64,000 bases of DNA from Brooklawnia sp937867175 (GTDB taxonomy: Bacteria; Actinomycetota; Actinomycetes; Propionibacteriales; Propionibacteriaceae): the NCBI GenBank assembly GCA_036821905.1, contig DAISIR010000001.1, positions 260,913-324,912 on the forward strand. Reading direction: 5' to 3'. This document shows positions 1 through 7,993 of the stretch, in pieces (position 1 is the first letter of the stretch; every line of letters begins with the position of its first letter). The position numbers and the translations under genes are program-made. The notes under the pieces were generated by a model. That model saw nothing but the letters and a program-made list of their open reading frames with translations. It was not told the origin of the DNA and did not search any database.

Positions 1-599
1 GTCAGCCACAGCGCCCGGCGCAGCACTTGCAGCATCTGCGACTCGGTGTAGGCCGGGAACAGGAAATAGACCGGCGTCAGCTGACCCGACGGCGCCACCA
101 GATGGCCTCCGACCGCCACCCCGGGCTCGCTGGTGCCGTCGTCGTAGCGCACCTCAGCGAGCGTCACGTAGAGCCCTTGCGGGTCTTCGGACATCTCGTC
201 CCGCAGCGTCTGCGGGACGCTGGTCGCCATGATGCCCCGCGACATGTAGATGCTGGCCGCGGTTTCGATGATGACGCTGAACTGGCCGGGCTGGCTGCCC
301 ACTTCGTCGGCGAGTTGGCCGAGGCGTTCCAGCAAAGACTCGGTGCGCAGGTCGGTGTCGTCCAACTGGGTCTGCATGCGCTGCAGGGCGGTGGACGCCT
401 CCACGACGCTGGCCTGCTTCTTGGCCTCCACGATGCCGCTGCGTGCCCGGTTGAGGAAGAACTGCCCGCCCAACAGGACCACGACCACCGACGCGATCAG
501 CGTGGATGCAATCACCCTGAGCGGTAGCGAGGAGCGCCAGACTGCCGCCAGGGTCCGGACGAATCGCTGGTCCTTCCAGCGCGCGCTGGTGGCCGGCAT
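1..599 (-). CDS. mtrB: MtrB-type sensor histidine kinase, N-terminal part (runs off the window)
   Basis: About 199 codons of the N-terminus are present; the kinase core lies beyond the window edge. The ATG at 599 overlaps the stop of mtrA by one base (TGATG), so the two are translationally coupled. Visible parts are a basic cytoplasmic start (MPATSARWKDQRF), one membrane helix at about residues 25-43 (contains LIASVVVVLLGGQFFL), and the start of an extracytoplasmic sensor domain. In actinobacteria MtrB phosphorylates MtrA and links cell-wall growth and division to osmotic and envelope state. The call rests on the position after mtrA and on the N-terminal layout; the H, N and G boxes cannot be seen here. 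Confidence 0.85.
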   Translation of the reverse strand, partial: MPATSARWKDQRFVRTLAAVWRSSLPLRVIASTLIASVVVVLLGGQFFLNRARSGIVEAKKQASVVEASTALQRMQTQLDDTDLRTESLLERLGQLADEVGSQPGQFSVIIETAASIYMSRGIMATSVPQTLRDEMSEDPQGLYVTLAEVRYDDGTSEPGVAVGGHLVAPSGQLTPVYFLFPAYTESQMLQVLRRALWL

Positions 600-1330
600 C
601 AATTGACGCCCGTCGTCACCTGTTCGCCAGCTCGATATCCCACACCGCGCACGGTGACGACGATCTCGGGACGCTCGGGGTCGAGTTCGATCTTCGAGCG
701 CAGCCGCTGCACGTGCACGTTGACCAGCCGGGTGTCCGCGGCGTGCCGGTAGCCCCAGACCTCTTCGAGCAGCGACTCCCGGCTCAGCACCTGCCGGGGC
801 CGCTTGGCCAGCGCGACCAGCAGGTCGAACTCCAGTGGCGTCAAGTTGATCGTGGCGTCGCCACGCCGGACGGTGTGGCTGAGGGTCGAAATGGTCAGGT
901 CGCCGATGCGCAGCTGTTCGCTGGTGTCTTCGATGACGCGGGAGTTGGCACGCAGCCTGGCCCGCACACGGGCCACCAGTTCTTTGGCCTTGAAGGGTTT
1001 GGCGATGTAGTCGTCGGCGCCCTCCTCCAGGCCGCGGACCACGTCGACGGTGTCGGAGCGAGCCGACAGCATGATGATGGGGACGCCGGACAGCTCCCGG
1101 ATCTGCCGACAGACCCGGATGCCGTCCAACCCGGGCAACATCACGTCAAGCAGCACCAGCGCAGGCTGAGTCTGGATGAAGGCGCCCAGGGCCTGGTCGC
1201 CGGTCGCGCACCATTCGGTTTCGAAACCCTCCTGCCGCAGGACGATCTGCAGCATTTCAGCCAGGGCGGGATCGTCGTCGACCACCAGGATCAGTTCTCG
1301 ATAGGCCCCTGGCCCTGCAGATTCGTCCAT
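599..1330 (-). CDS. mtrA: MtrA-type OmpR-family response regulator
   Basis: 243 aa. The receiver domain covers about residues 12-125: acidic pair in LVVDDDPALAE, phospho-acceptor Asp in LVLLDVMLPGLDG, conserved Thr/Ser in IIMLSARSD and Lys in YIAKPFKAKEL. A winged-helix DNA-binding domain follows at about 140-235, with recognition region VNVHVQRLRSKIE and wing motif TVRGVGYRAG. Length and motif order are those of MtrA, the essential actinobacterial regulator of cell-wall and division genes. The ATG at 1330 has a purine-rich GGGGGAG just before it. mtrB follows with a one-base overlap, the normal mtrAB arrangement. Confidence 0.93.
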   Translation of the reverse strand: MDESAGPGAYRELILVVDDDPALAEMLQIVLRQEGFETEWCATGDQALGAFIQTQPALVLLDVMLPGLDGIRVCRQIRELSGVPIIMLSARSDTVDVVRGLEEGADDYIAKPFKAKELVARVRARLRANSRVIEDTSEQLRIGDLTISTLSHTVRRGDATINLTPLEFDLLVALAKRPRQVLSRESLLEEVWGYRHAADTRLVNVHVQRLRSKIELDPERPEIVVTVRGVGYRAGEQVTTGVN

Positions 1331-1428
1331 GCTCCCCCCGCCGGTCGCTGACTGTCGTCCATGCTAGCCCGATGCGCCACAGCCGTGTGGCTCACGGGCC
1401 GTCCCGGGGTGGCGCTCAACGCCCGAAG

Positions 1429-1995
1429 CTAATTGAGTTCGGGATCACTCGGCCAGGTCGACAGCAGCGCCGGGGTGCCCCCATGCCGACGCAGGACTCG
1501 GCGCCAAAGCCCGCTCGGGTCGGCGGTGAAGATATCGTCCTCGCGGGCATCCATCCGGTACCAAAGGCCGCGGGCGAGTTCGTCCTCCAACTGACCCGGC
1601 CCCCACCCCGAGTAGCCGGCATAGATGCGCAGGGCGGTGTAGCCGCCGGCCGCGATCTCGACCGGGGTGTCGAGATGGAGCAGCCCGATGTCGCCAACGA
1701 CCCGGCGCCACCCGGGGGGTTCCTCGGTGGGATCCTGCAGTTTGGCCACGCACACCGCGCCGTTGGGGGAGACCGGCCCGCCGGAGAACAGCAGTCTCGG
1801 CGGGGCCACGAGTTCCGTCCAGTCGGGCAGCACCGAATCAAGTGGGGTGTCAGCGAGCTTGTTCAACGTCACCCCGAGTGCTCCGTCGAGGTCGAAATCC
1901 AACAACAACACGACCGATTGGTCGAAGAAGTCCCCCGACACCTGCGAGGTGGACACCAACAGTTCACCGGCGGCGGGTGGTTCGGACGACTTCAC
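1429..1995 (-). CDS. YqgE/AlgH (UPF0301/DUF179) family protein
   Basis: 188 aa from a GTG start at 1995. The frame is open further upstream, but homologues begin close to the segment AGELLVSTSQVSGDFFDQSV, and the extra upstream codons lie in the spacer after the phosphatase gene. Family hallmarks are the N-terminal GELLVS, the GALGVTLNK segment, the LLFSGGPVSPNG loop and the glycine-rich YAGYSGWGPGQLEDEL segment near residue 130. The family is widespread and structurally known but has no settled biochemical function; AlgH was linked to alginate regulation in Pseudomonas. It may be co-transcribed with the phosphatase gene 73 bases upstream. Confidence 0.85.
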   Translation of the reverse strand: MKSSEPPAAGELLVSTSQVSGDFFDQSVVLLLDFDLDGALGVTLNKLADTPLDSVLPDWTELVAPPRLLFSGGPVSPNGAVCVAKLQDPTEEPPGWRRVVGDIGLLHLDTPVEIAAGGYTALRIYAGYSGWGPGQLEDELARGLWYRMDAREDDIFTADPSGLWRRVLRRHGGTPALLSTWPSDPELN

Positions 1996-2068
1996 TGTTC
2001 GATTGTCCCATCCCGGCCAACTGGCGACACGAAATCGGGCGCACCTTGGTGGGCGACGCTCTGGGCGG

Positions 2069-2647
2069 TCAGCGCCCCGGGCGCCCGGTGAACAGAGGCA
2101 CCATCCGGCCCAGTGCCTCGTCGATCTGATCAGCACAGGCCCGAGCCACTGAAATGCCACGTCGGTACGGGTCGGCGATGTCCCAGGTCATGCTGTCGGG
2201 CTGGGCGGCGGCCGCGGCGAGCAGGACCCGTTCTCGTGGGTCATCGGGCAGGGTTGACGGTTGCTCCTCCGGGTTGGACGGGAGCAACCGTGCCGCGCTG
2301 TCGGCGAACTGTCCCAGCCCGAGCACCTTGTGCGCTTGGTTGGGGAAGGCGTCGAGGATGCGCATGTGCTGGGCGAATTCGAAGGTGAGCACCAGGTCAG
2401 CCAGCGCCGTCGTCCACCAGTCGACGCTGCGGCTGATGTGGCCCTCCGACGCCCCGCCACGTTCCCCAAGGACGCTGGCCATGGTTTCGTCCATGGGACG
2501 TCCCGGGTGCCCGGGGATACCGGCGCTGCCGAACCGGAAAGCGGGCAGATCGCGCAGCATCGAGACCGCACGCCGCTCGGCATATGGGGAGCGGGCGATG
2601 TTGGCGGTGCAGACGAAGACGACCCGCAGCTGACGAGGTTCGCTCAT
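2069..2647 (-). CDS. Low-molecular-weight protein tyrosine phosphatase
   Basis: 192 aa. The catalytic P-loop C-x5-R-S is at residues 13-20 (CTANIARS), directly after the first beta strand VVFVC. The general-acid region is the C-terminal DIADPYRRG. This is longer than the usual 150-165 aa, with an insert before the acid loop, as in many actinobacterial members. It should dephosphorylate tyrosine on proteins, or act as an arsenate-reductase relative. The ATG at 2647 has a GGGAGA ribosome site. Its 5' side abuts the accessory island that starts here, so its promoter probably changed when the island arrived. Confidence 0.85.
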   Translation of the reverse strand: MSEPRQLRVVFVCTANIARSPYAERRAVSMLRDLPAFRFGSAGIPGHPGRPMDETMASVLGERGGASEGHISRSVDWWTTALADLVLTFEFAQHMRILDAFPNQAHKVLGLGQFADSAARLLPSNPEEQPSTLPDDPRERVLLAAAAAQPDSMTWDIADPYRRGISVARACADQIDEALGRMVPLFTGRPGR

Positions 2648-4280
2648 GTCTCATTCTCCCTCAGAGCGCGTCGAACCCGCTGCAACGGGTGAGTGCAGCG
2701 GTTCGCGAGCCGCGCGTGGTTCTGGACGGCGCCGTCGCAAGGCCAGCTCGTTGGGCGATGAGTTCACACACAAGTCGCTGCAGGCGGAGTTCGAGGCGCG
2801 ACAGGCTCAGCATGCTGCGCAGCAGGCGGCCGAGCAGACACAGCCAGCGCTACCGCCACTGCTGTTCAATGAGTCGCGCATCGGTGATCACGTCGTGCGC
2901 ACGCCGAGCACGTTCCAGATGCTCCAGGCCGGCTACTCCCCCGACGTCATCGAGCAGCTGACGGCTGCTTGGGAGGCCGAGCAGAACGGCGAAACGCCGG
3001 ATTCCGGCGTCGAGGTTCTTGATCAGGCTGAACAGCTTGAAACGGGTGAAAACGGGGTCTCCGAGGAGCAGATCGAGCCTTCCGAGGCCGCAGAGGAGCC
3101 GGAAAGTGGCTCGGACGCCCAAAACGGGCCGCGAGCGGGCGAGATTGGGCGCGAAATGGGCGCAGCCGATCTGATCGAGAACAGCGAGATCCTCGTAGAC
3201 GAGCAAACAGGTTCTCGTTCAGACAGCGCAACATCTCGCACGCCGGATGTCGGCCCAATCTTGGCCACAAGTGGGCGCGATATGGCCACGATCGGGCGCA
3301 CATTGGGCACAGCTTCGGATCACGAAGCAGAGCTGGAGCTGCTCGAACTGCGCTATCGGATCGTCACTGAGGGCGCGTCCTGGACCGACGACGAGGCCTT
3401 CCGCACCCGGGTTCGCATCGAGCTGCTGAAGGAGGACCTGGGCATCCCCGACGATGCGCCCGAGCCCAGCACGGATGCAGTCATCGCTGAGTACGAGCGC
3501 CGCGTCCTGGGGCCCACCCAGCCCGATCAGCAGCAGGGCGCAGAGCCCTCCTCGCCTCCCGGCTCCTCGGGTCCGTCTCCCTTGGCTCCCACCTCGGTCG
3601 ACGTCGAGCAGATCGACGAGACAGTGCCTTCGTCGCCTCCCGGCTCCTCGGGTCCGTCCCCCGCGCCTCCCGGCTTGGTGGACGCTGGCTCTCTCTCAAC
3701 TCCCGCTTCGGTCAATCCCACTGCGCCGTACCGGTCAGGTGTGTGGGAGCTCGTTGACACAGCGAAGAACGCCAAGGTCGAGGCCAGCCTCGAAGCGATC
3801 GCGCGGTTCGACGAGGACGCGCGCGGGCGACTGGCCGCCGGCGAGCGCATCGGCAACAACGATGTGGCCAAGGGCATCGGAGCGAAGTGGCTGGGCGAGT
3901 ACGGTGACAAGCTGGATCCGGTCGTGCGCCACGAGATGCTGTTGCGAGCCGAGCGCATGGCTGAGCGCAGCGCTGAGTTCGAGGTCGGCAAGGCGCTGAA
4001 GGAGAAGCTCGACGCGCTGGCCAAGCGCGGTGACTTCGTCACCGACGAGTACCGTGACATCGAGCAGCGGCTCGATGCCTCCAACGCTCAGCGGCGGCTC
4101 ATCGAGCAGCGCATGGTCGAGGGCATCTACGAGGAGGACTCGAAGTGGCGTCCCGGGCAGCCGGTGCCGTCGAGGCAGTACTCGAAGGCCATGACGGCGC
4201 GTCTGCACCAGATCGCCGAGCAGGCCCTGGCCGACCAAGCAGCGCTGGAGGCTCAGCGCGACGAGCAGCTCGGCGGCTGA
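2646..4280 (+). CDS. Unrecognised repeat-bearing hydrophilic protein, possibly 5'-truncated
   Basis: Open frame of up to 544 codons, not recognised. The first ATG (2646) overlaps the start of the divergent phosphatase gene and has no ribosome site; the next in-frame candidate is TTG at 2751. The real N-terminus is therefore unknown and may have been lost at the island edge. The middle is acidic and of low complexity. It holds two copies of PSSPPGSSGPSP (DNA repeats near 3550 and 3634) and a GGGCGC-rich block near 3130-3310. The last 180 residues look alpha-helical and charged (ALKEKLDALAKRGDF, RDIEQRLDASNAQRRLIEQR). The end resembles helical tails of conjugative relaxases, but no catalytic motif supports that. 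It ends 31 bases before a hairpin at 4311. Confidence 0.5.
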   Translation: MSHSPSERVEPAATGECSGSRAARGSGRRRRKASSLGDEFTHKSLQAEFEARQAQHAAQQAAEQTQPALPPLLFNESRIGDHVVRTPSTFQMLQAGYSPDVIEQLTAAWEAEQNGETPDSGVEVLDQAEQLETGENGVSEEQIEPSEAAEEPESGSDAQNGPRAGEIGREMGAADLIENSEILVDEQTGSRSDSATSRTPDVGPILATSGRDMATIGRTLGTASDHEAELELLELRYRIVTEGASWTDDEAFRTRVRIELLKEDLGIPDDAPEPSTDAVIAEYERRVLGPTQPDQQQGAEPSSPPGSSGPSPLAPTSVDVEQIDETVPSSPPGSSGPSPAPPGLVDAGSLSTPASVNPTAPYRSGVWELVDTAKNAKVEASLEAIARFDEDARGRLAAGERIGNNDVAKGIGAKWLGEYGDKLDPVVRHEMLLRAERMAERSAEFEVGKALKEKLDALAKRGDFVTDEYRDIEQRLDASNAQRRLIEQRMVEGIYEEDSKWRPGQPVPSRQYSKAMTARLHQIAEQALADQAALEAQRDEQLGG

Positions 4281-4310
4281 CCGCGGGCTGAGCCTGGACG
4301 TCTGAAAAGA

Positions 4311-4343
4311 AGACCCCCGCAGCCTGTGGGGCCGCGGGGGTCT
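4311..4343 (-). terminator. Intrinsic terminator of the island's minus-strand operon
   Basis: AGACCCCCGC pairs perfectly with GCGGGGGTCT across a 13-base loop. Read on the minus strand the hairpin is followed by TCTTCTTTTC, so it fits transcription ending after the split small gene (stop at 4351). It also lies between two convergent genes. A near copy with compensating stem changes is at 8128-8159. Confidence 0.75.
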
Positions 4344-4350
4344 GTGTCGA

Positions 4351-4506
4351 TCACGTGGTCTCGTTGGTGCCTTCGTAGGCGGCGAGCCACTGCCGCACTG
4401 TCTCTGGATCGTCGACGAGCTGTGCTGCTGAGACGGCATGGTCGAGCAGGACCTGCAACGACTCCACCTGCTCCCAAGTGAGCTTCACCTTCAGCTCGTA
4501 GCCCAC
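4351..4506 (-). pseudogene. 3' half of a small gene split by the IS3-family insertion
   Basis: The GTG at 4506 is not a true start; it is the CAC target duplication read on the minus strand. Removing the IS and one CAC joins this piece, in frame, to 5857-5973 and rebuilds an 89-aa protein. The C-terminal half visible here begins GYELKVKLTWEQVESLQ and ends AAYEGTNETT. It looks helical and acidic; I do not recognise the family. Its natural terminator is at 4311-4343. With the IS in place, only a fragment or IS-initiated translation is possible. Confidence 0.75.
4504..4506. repeat. Target-site duplication CAC, left copy
   Basis: CAC directly left of the left inverted repeat is matched by CAC at 5857-5859 directly right of the right inverted repeat. 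Three bases is the usual duplication length for IS3-family elements. Confidence 0.85.
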
Positions 4507-4534
4507 TGAACCGCACTGGGTCTGATGGAGACTC
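4507..4534 (+). repeat. IS left terminal inverted repeat
   Basis: 28 bp beginning TGAACCGCACTGGGTCTGAT. It matches the inverted right end at 25 of 28 positions. The TG dinucleotide terminus is typical of IS3-family ends. Confidence 0.9.
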
Positions 4535-4537
4535 GTG

Positions 4538-5428
4538 CTATTTGATTCCGACCAGCTGTTTGCGGTCGGTTTGGCCAGCATAGAACGCCTGCTCGAACTC
4601 GGCGGGCGGGATGTCGCCGAGGTAGCCGTGGAGGCGCTGCGTGTTGTGCCAGTGCACCCAGCCCAGGGTTGCGAGTTCGAGGTCCTCCGCGGTCTTCCAG
4701 GGGCCTGGTCGGGCGGGTCCGCGGACGAGTTCGGCCTTGTAGTAGCCGTTCACGGTCTCGGCGAGGGCGTTATCGTAGCTGTCGCCGACGGTCCCGATCG
4801 AGGGGGTGGCGCCGATCTCGGCGAGCCGTTCGCCGTAGCGGATCGATGTGAATTGACTGCCCGCGTCGCTGTGACAGCGCAGGTCGTCGTGGTGGGTGCC
4901 GCGACCCCAGCGGGCCATCTCGATCGCGTCGAGGATCATCTCGGTGCGCATATGTGAAGCGCATCGCCAGCCGACGATCATCCGGGAGAACGCGTCGATG
5001 ATGAAGCACACGTAGGCCACCCCGGCCCACGTCGCCACGAACGTCAGATCGGTCACCCAGAGCCGGTTCGGTGCCGGCGCGGTGAACTCCCGCTGCACCA
5101 GGTCCGGGTGCCTGGGGGCGGCTGGATCGGCCTTGGTGGTCGTGACTCGCCTAGAACGCGTGGCGCCCTCGATACCGGCGGCACGCATCAACCGGCCGGT
5201 CTGGTCACGGCCGATGTCGATCCCGGCACGACGGGCGGCTTTCCACAGCTTGCGGACACCGTAGACGCGATAGTTGTCCTCCCACAGCCTCACCAGCTCC
5301 GGGACCAGGGCAGCGTCGCTTATCGACCGCGCCGACGGGACACGATCCCTGGCGGCGTAGTAGGTGCTCGGAGCCACCTGCAACACGCTGCAGATGGGCT
5401 CGACTCCGAGCGGGCGACCCTCAACCAT
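4538..5428 (-). CDS. IS3-family transposase OrfB (DDE integrase core)
   Basis: 296 aa counted from the ATG at 5428. The protein is normally made as an OrfAB fusion by -1 frameshifting, and the frame is open upstream of this ATG. An HTH_21-like segment (LWEDNYRVYGVRKLWKA) precedes the rve integrase fold. The catalytic triad is visible: D127 in WVTDLTF, D188 in CHSDAGSQFTS, E224 in NALAETVNGYYK. The 35-residue gap between the second Asp and the Glu gives the classic DD(35)E. With OrfA it cuts and joins the IS ends. No stop or frameshift damage is seen. Confidence 0.93.
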   Translation of the reverse strand: MVEGRPLGVEPICSVLQVAPSTYYAARDRVPSARSISDAALVPELVRLWEDNYRVYGVRKLWKAARRAGIDIGRDQTGRLMRAAGIEGATRSRRVTTTKADPAAPRHPDLVQREFTAPAPNRLWVTDLTFVATWAGVAYVCFIIDAFSRMIVGWRCASHMRTEMILDAIEMARWGRGTHHDDLRCHSDAGSQFTSIRYGERLAEIGATPSIGTVGDSYDNALAETVNGYYKAELVRGPARPGPWKTAEDLELATLGWVHWHNTQRLHGYLGDIPPAEFEQAFYAGQTDRKQLVGIK

Positions 5429-5457
5429 GTCGTCCTTGTTCGCGTCGATGAATGCGA

Positions 5458-5802
5458 CTACTTCCGGTGTTGGCGGTCGAGCTCCGCCCCGAAGAAACTC
5501 GCTGCGCGCTTGAGTATTTCGTTGGCTCGGCGAAGCTCGCGGACCTCCTGCTCGAGCTCCCGCACGCGCCGGGCCTCGACGGTCGTCACGCCGGCGACGT
5601 GACCCTCATCGATGTCGGCCTGCTTGACCCACGACCGCACCGACTCGACGCCGTATCCGAGTTGCGCCGCGACGCGCTGCACCGTCCCATGCTCGGTCCC
5701 CAGCTCGGCCCGCAACGTTCGCACCATCCGGACCGCGGCGGCCTTCTCCTCCGGCGAGTACCGACGCGTCGTCGGCTTCCCTGCTGTCTGCTCTTTCGGC
5801 AT
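5458..5802 (-). CDS. IS3-family transposase OrfA (HTH, leucine-zipper subunit)
   Basis: 114 aa from the ATG at 5802 (MPKEQTAGKPTTRRYSPEEK). A helix-turn-helix of the HTH_Tnp_1 type runs over about residues 15-65 (VQRVAAQLGYGVESVRSWVKQ). A heptad-rich coiled coil follows at about 80-105 (VRELEQEVRELRRANEILKR). It binds the IS ends and supplies the N-terminus of the OrfAB fusion. OrfB lies in the -1 frame, but I do not see the usual A-rich slippery run at the overlap, so the exact shift site is uncertain. Confidence 0.9.
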   Translation of the reverse strand: MPKEQTAGKPTTRRYSPEEKAAAVRMVRTLRAELGTEHGTVQRVAAQLGYGVESVRSWVKQADIDEGHVAGVTTVEARRVRELEQEVRELRRANEILKRAASFFGAELDRQHRK

Positions 5803-5828
5803 AACCCCATCCTCGTTTCCAAGGTCAG

Positions 5829-5856
5829 GAGTCTCCAACAAACTCAGTGCGGTTCA
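5829..5856 (-). repeat. IS right terminal inverted repeat
   Basis: On the minus strand it begins TGAACCGCACTGAGTTTGTT. It differs from the left end at three positions. It lies just upstream of orfA, where IS3 transposase promoters normally sit. Confidence 0.9.
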
Positions 5857-5973
5857 CACGTAGATCTCGATGCCCTCGGGGTTCTTGTTGACGCCGACAC
5901 GTCGCAACGGATCATCTTGGCTGTGAACAGGCGCTACGTCGCCTGCACCCACACCCTCAGCTGCGTTCTCCAT
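5857..5973 (-). pseudogene. 5' half of the small gene split by the IS
   Basis: The ATG at 5973 has a strong GGAGGA ribosome site five bases upstream. Thirty-nine codons (beginning MENAAEGVGAGD, ending NPEGIEIYV) run up to the CAC duplication and continue in frame at 4503 once the IS is removed. It overlaps the upstream 91-aa gene by 17 bases, so it belonged to that operon. The rebuilt protein is 89 aa, with no recognised domain. As it stands, translation runs only a codon or two into the IS before a stop. Confidence 0.75.
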
Positions 5974-6232
5974 GTTCCTCCATAGGCTCGACGAGGTACA
6001 CCCGACGATCAGCATCGTCGAACCGATCATCGTACTGCCGGCGAAGCCGGCCCTCGGGGACACCGATGACTTGACTGGCAGCCCAGGTGAACGTGTCGTG
6101 CGCTGCGTAGTTGAACGGCACTGCCCGCCTCCTCCCCCGCCACCGGACCTGAATCCGTGAGCCCCGGGTCTCGGTGGGCCCGAGGTAGCGGGCGGTGACC
6201 CGCTCCCCAGGCGCCACCAGAGGGTCCGTCAC
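5957..6232 (-). CDS. Small hypothetical island protein (91 aa)
   Basis: Not recognised. The GTG at 6232 overlaps the TGA of the DUF4192 gene as GTGA, the same coupling used elsewhere in this island; the frame is open upstream, but that part overlaps the neighbour. The sequence is rich in Arg and Asp, with a compact basic centre (RIQVRWRGRRRAVPFNYAAH) and an acidic tail (DDRFDDADRRVYLVEP). It starts with a segment suggesting a small beta-barrel (VAPGERVTARYLGP). It is the third gene of a DprA-like/DUF4192/unknown/split-gene operon. Confidence 0.65.
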   Translation of the reverse strand: MTDPLVAPGERVTARYLGPTETRGSRIQVRWRGRRRAVPFNYAAHDTFTWAASQVIGVPEGRLRRQYDDRFDDADRRVYLVEPMEEHGERS

Positions 6233-7230
6233 GATGCCTCCGGCCACGACGAGAGCTGCGCCCGGAAGCCCTCCCACTCCGCAGGCGGCAGCGCGTTGTC
6301 ACAGATGCCCTTGGTCATCTTCACCAAGAAGTGACCGGGGTGGATCTGCTCAGCCATCTCCCCTGCGACGTTCATCCGGCTCCCGTCACCCATCAGCCAC
6401 GCTGCCAGCCCAGCCATGATCAGCGGCAGGAACGCGGCCGAACCGTTGGAGACCCGGGCCGCGCGTGACCAGAGCTGGAACCAGTGCTCGGCCGTCTCGC
6501 GGGTGAGCCGGGCGCAGCAGACCTCGACGACGTCGAGGTCTGTGCCCAGCGCCACCAGCTGGCCCAGCTGCCAACCATCAGCCTCGTGGTCGGGATCGCC
6601 GAGCTCATCGAGCAGCCCTGCCATGGTGCGCGCGACGCCGTTGGGATGCTCGATCTCGGCCATGATCTGCATGGTCGTCTTGAAGCCCCTGCCGAAGCCC
6701 TTGGGCACAGCCTCGCTGTCCGGCTCGAAGGCCTCGCCCAGGGAGGCCCTGGTGGGTGCCACGGCGCTGCCCTCGAAGATGCGCGCAGCGTTGACCGGAT
6801 GGTCGAGTACCTCCTGCCAGGGGCGCACCTCGGCGTCCCAGCCGTCCATGATCCTGCGCCACTGGCCACCGGCGAGGTCGACCTGGATCGCATCGATGAG
6901 CCTGACGGGCCGCTTGCCAGGAGCAGCCTCGGCCAGCTCGATCTGGGCGCCGATCGAGACGACCGAGTTGGCCGTCTGCTGGCTGAGCGAGTCGCCGTAG
7001 GCGATCAGGATGAGGTCCTCGGCCGATGATCGGTACGCGGCCATCAGGGCTCGCTCGACGACGGCATCGGGCTGGTATGGGTCGAGGTTCATGCGCATGC
7101 TCACGACGACCTTGTTGTCGGCGATGAAGACGCCGACCAACGACTTCTCCGGCACGAACCCGAACATGTGCGGGATCGAGGCCAGCAGTCCAGCGTGGTC
7201 GGTGATGCGGGTGCTGGTGGTCTCAGACAT
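6229..7230 (-). CDS. DUF4192 family protein
   Basis: 333 aa from the ATG at 7230, with GAGGAGG six bases upstream; the longer open frame runs into the DprA-like gene and is not used. The N-terminus has the DUF4192 signature: ITDHAGLLASIPHMFGF followed by PEKSLVGVFIADNKVV. The rest is the alpha/beta body of the family. DUF4192 proteins are actinobacterial and common on plasmids and integrative elements; their biochemical role is unknown. The start overlaps the stop of the DprA-like gene by eight bases, so the two are coupled. Confidence 0.85.
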   Translation of the reverse strand: MSETTSTRITDHAGLLASIPHMFGFVPEKSLVGVFIADNKVVVSMRMNLDPYQPDAVVERALMAAYRSSAEDLILIAYGDSLSQQTANSVVSIGAQIELAEAAPGKRPVRLIDAIQVDLAGGQWRRIMDGWDAEVRPWQEVLDHPVNAARIFEGSAVAPTRASLGEAFEPDSEAVPKGFGRGFKTTMQIMAEIEHPNGVARTMAGLLDELGDPDHEADGWQLGQLVALGTDLDVVEVCCARLTRETAEHWFQLWSRAARVSNGSAAFLPLIMAGLAAWLMGDGSRMNVAGEMAEQIHPGHFLVKMTKGICDNALPPAEWEGFRAQLSSWPEAS

Positions 7231-7993
7231 GGAGGTCCTCCTCGAAGGGGCTGTCGGTGTCGGCGGTGGTGTTGCCGGGCACGTCATCGGCGCTGTAGTA
7301 GATGCGCTCTGTCCGGGTGGTGGGTCGCTGCATGGCGTCGAGGACGTCCTGCGAGCCCGTGACAAGGCTGGCCTTGCCCTGTTGGATGAGCCGGTGCGGC
7401 AGGTACGACGTGGCATTGGTGACGGGCCCCGGCACGGCCATGACGAGGCGCCCAAGCTCGTGCGCCGCCTGAGCGGTGTGCGCGGCCGAGGAGCGGCTGG
7501 CGCCCTCCACGACGATCACGGCGCTGGACAATGCTGCAGCGAGCCTTGAGCGCCTCAGGAACGCCGTTCGCGTGGGCTGCTTGTCCGGCTCGACCTCGGT
7601 CAGCACGGTGCCCGAGATGATCATCTGCTGGTTCAGGGCCTCGGCCGCACGCGGGTAGTCGCTGTCGATGCCGGCGGCCGACAGCGCGAGCACGTGGCCC
7701 TCTTGGGCCAGCGCGCCCCGCATCGCGGCCATGGCGACGCCGTAGCCGACCTCCACAATGATCGAGTGGCCAGCGGCAGCCAGGTCAGCCGCCAGCTGTG
7801 AGGCCACCAGCTCGCCGTAGGCGGTGCTGGCACGGCTGCCCACGATGGCGATCGGGCGCCGCAACCACAGGTTCTCGTCGCCACGGGCCCACAGGCGCTC
7901 GGGCGCATCGTCGCCCAGGTCATCGAGACCACTCAGTTCCAGCCCAGCCCAGCCGTTTGGCCCGGGCCGCAACTCTTGATACGGCTCACTCAT
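7223..7993 (-). CDS. DprA/Smf-like DNA-processing protein of the island
   Basis: 256 aa with the Rossmann-like DprA fold: IAIVGSRASTAYGELVA near residue 50, a middle segment like the DprA DNA-binding region (RTAFLRRSRLAAALSSAVIV), the family VVEGASRSSAAHTAQAA near 165, and AVPGPVTNATS. DprA proteins bind ssDNA and load RecA. Differences from the chromosomal type are a changed G-x-A-R-G-I-D loop (here VEVGYGVAMAAM) and no C-terminal winged helix, so this is a diverged mobile-element paralogue. It heads an operon with DUF4192; an SSB gene is just upstream behind a terminator. Confidence 0.8.
   Translation of the reverse strand: MSEPYQELRPGPNGWAGLELSGLDDLGDDAPERLWARGDENLWLRRPIAIVGSRASTAYGELVASQLAADLAAAGHSIIVEVGYGVAMAAMRGALAQEGHVLALSAAGIDSDYPRAAEALNQQMIISGTVLTEVEPDKQPTRTAFLRRSRLAAALSSAVIVVEGASRSSAAHTAQAAHELGRLVMAVPGPVTNATSYLPHRLIQQGKASLVTGSQDVLDAMQRPTTRTERIYYSADDVPGNTTADTDSPFEEDLHV

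Larger units (their letters stand above)
4507..5856 (-). mobile_element. Complete IS3-family insertion sequence (1350 bp)
   Basis: The ends are 28-bp inverted repeats at 4507-4534 and 5829-5856. Both begin TGAACCGCACTG and end TGGAGACTC inward, with 25 of 28 positions matching. They enclose the usual two overlapping frames, orfA (5458-5802) and orfB (4538-5428), with orfB in the -1 frame. A 3-bp CAC duplication flanks the element. Intact ends, duplication and transposase suggest a recent and possibly active insertion. It sits inside a small gene that is the last member of an island operon. Confidence 0.95.

Noticed and set aside
3550..3670. Direct repeats in the island protein as a CRISPR or phase-variable tract
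   Set aside because: There are only two copies and they encode a Pro/Ser linker in frame. No spacer pattern and no single-base run that would switch the frame.
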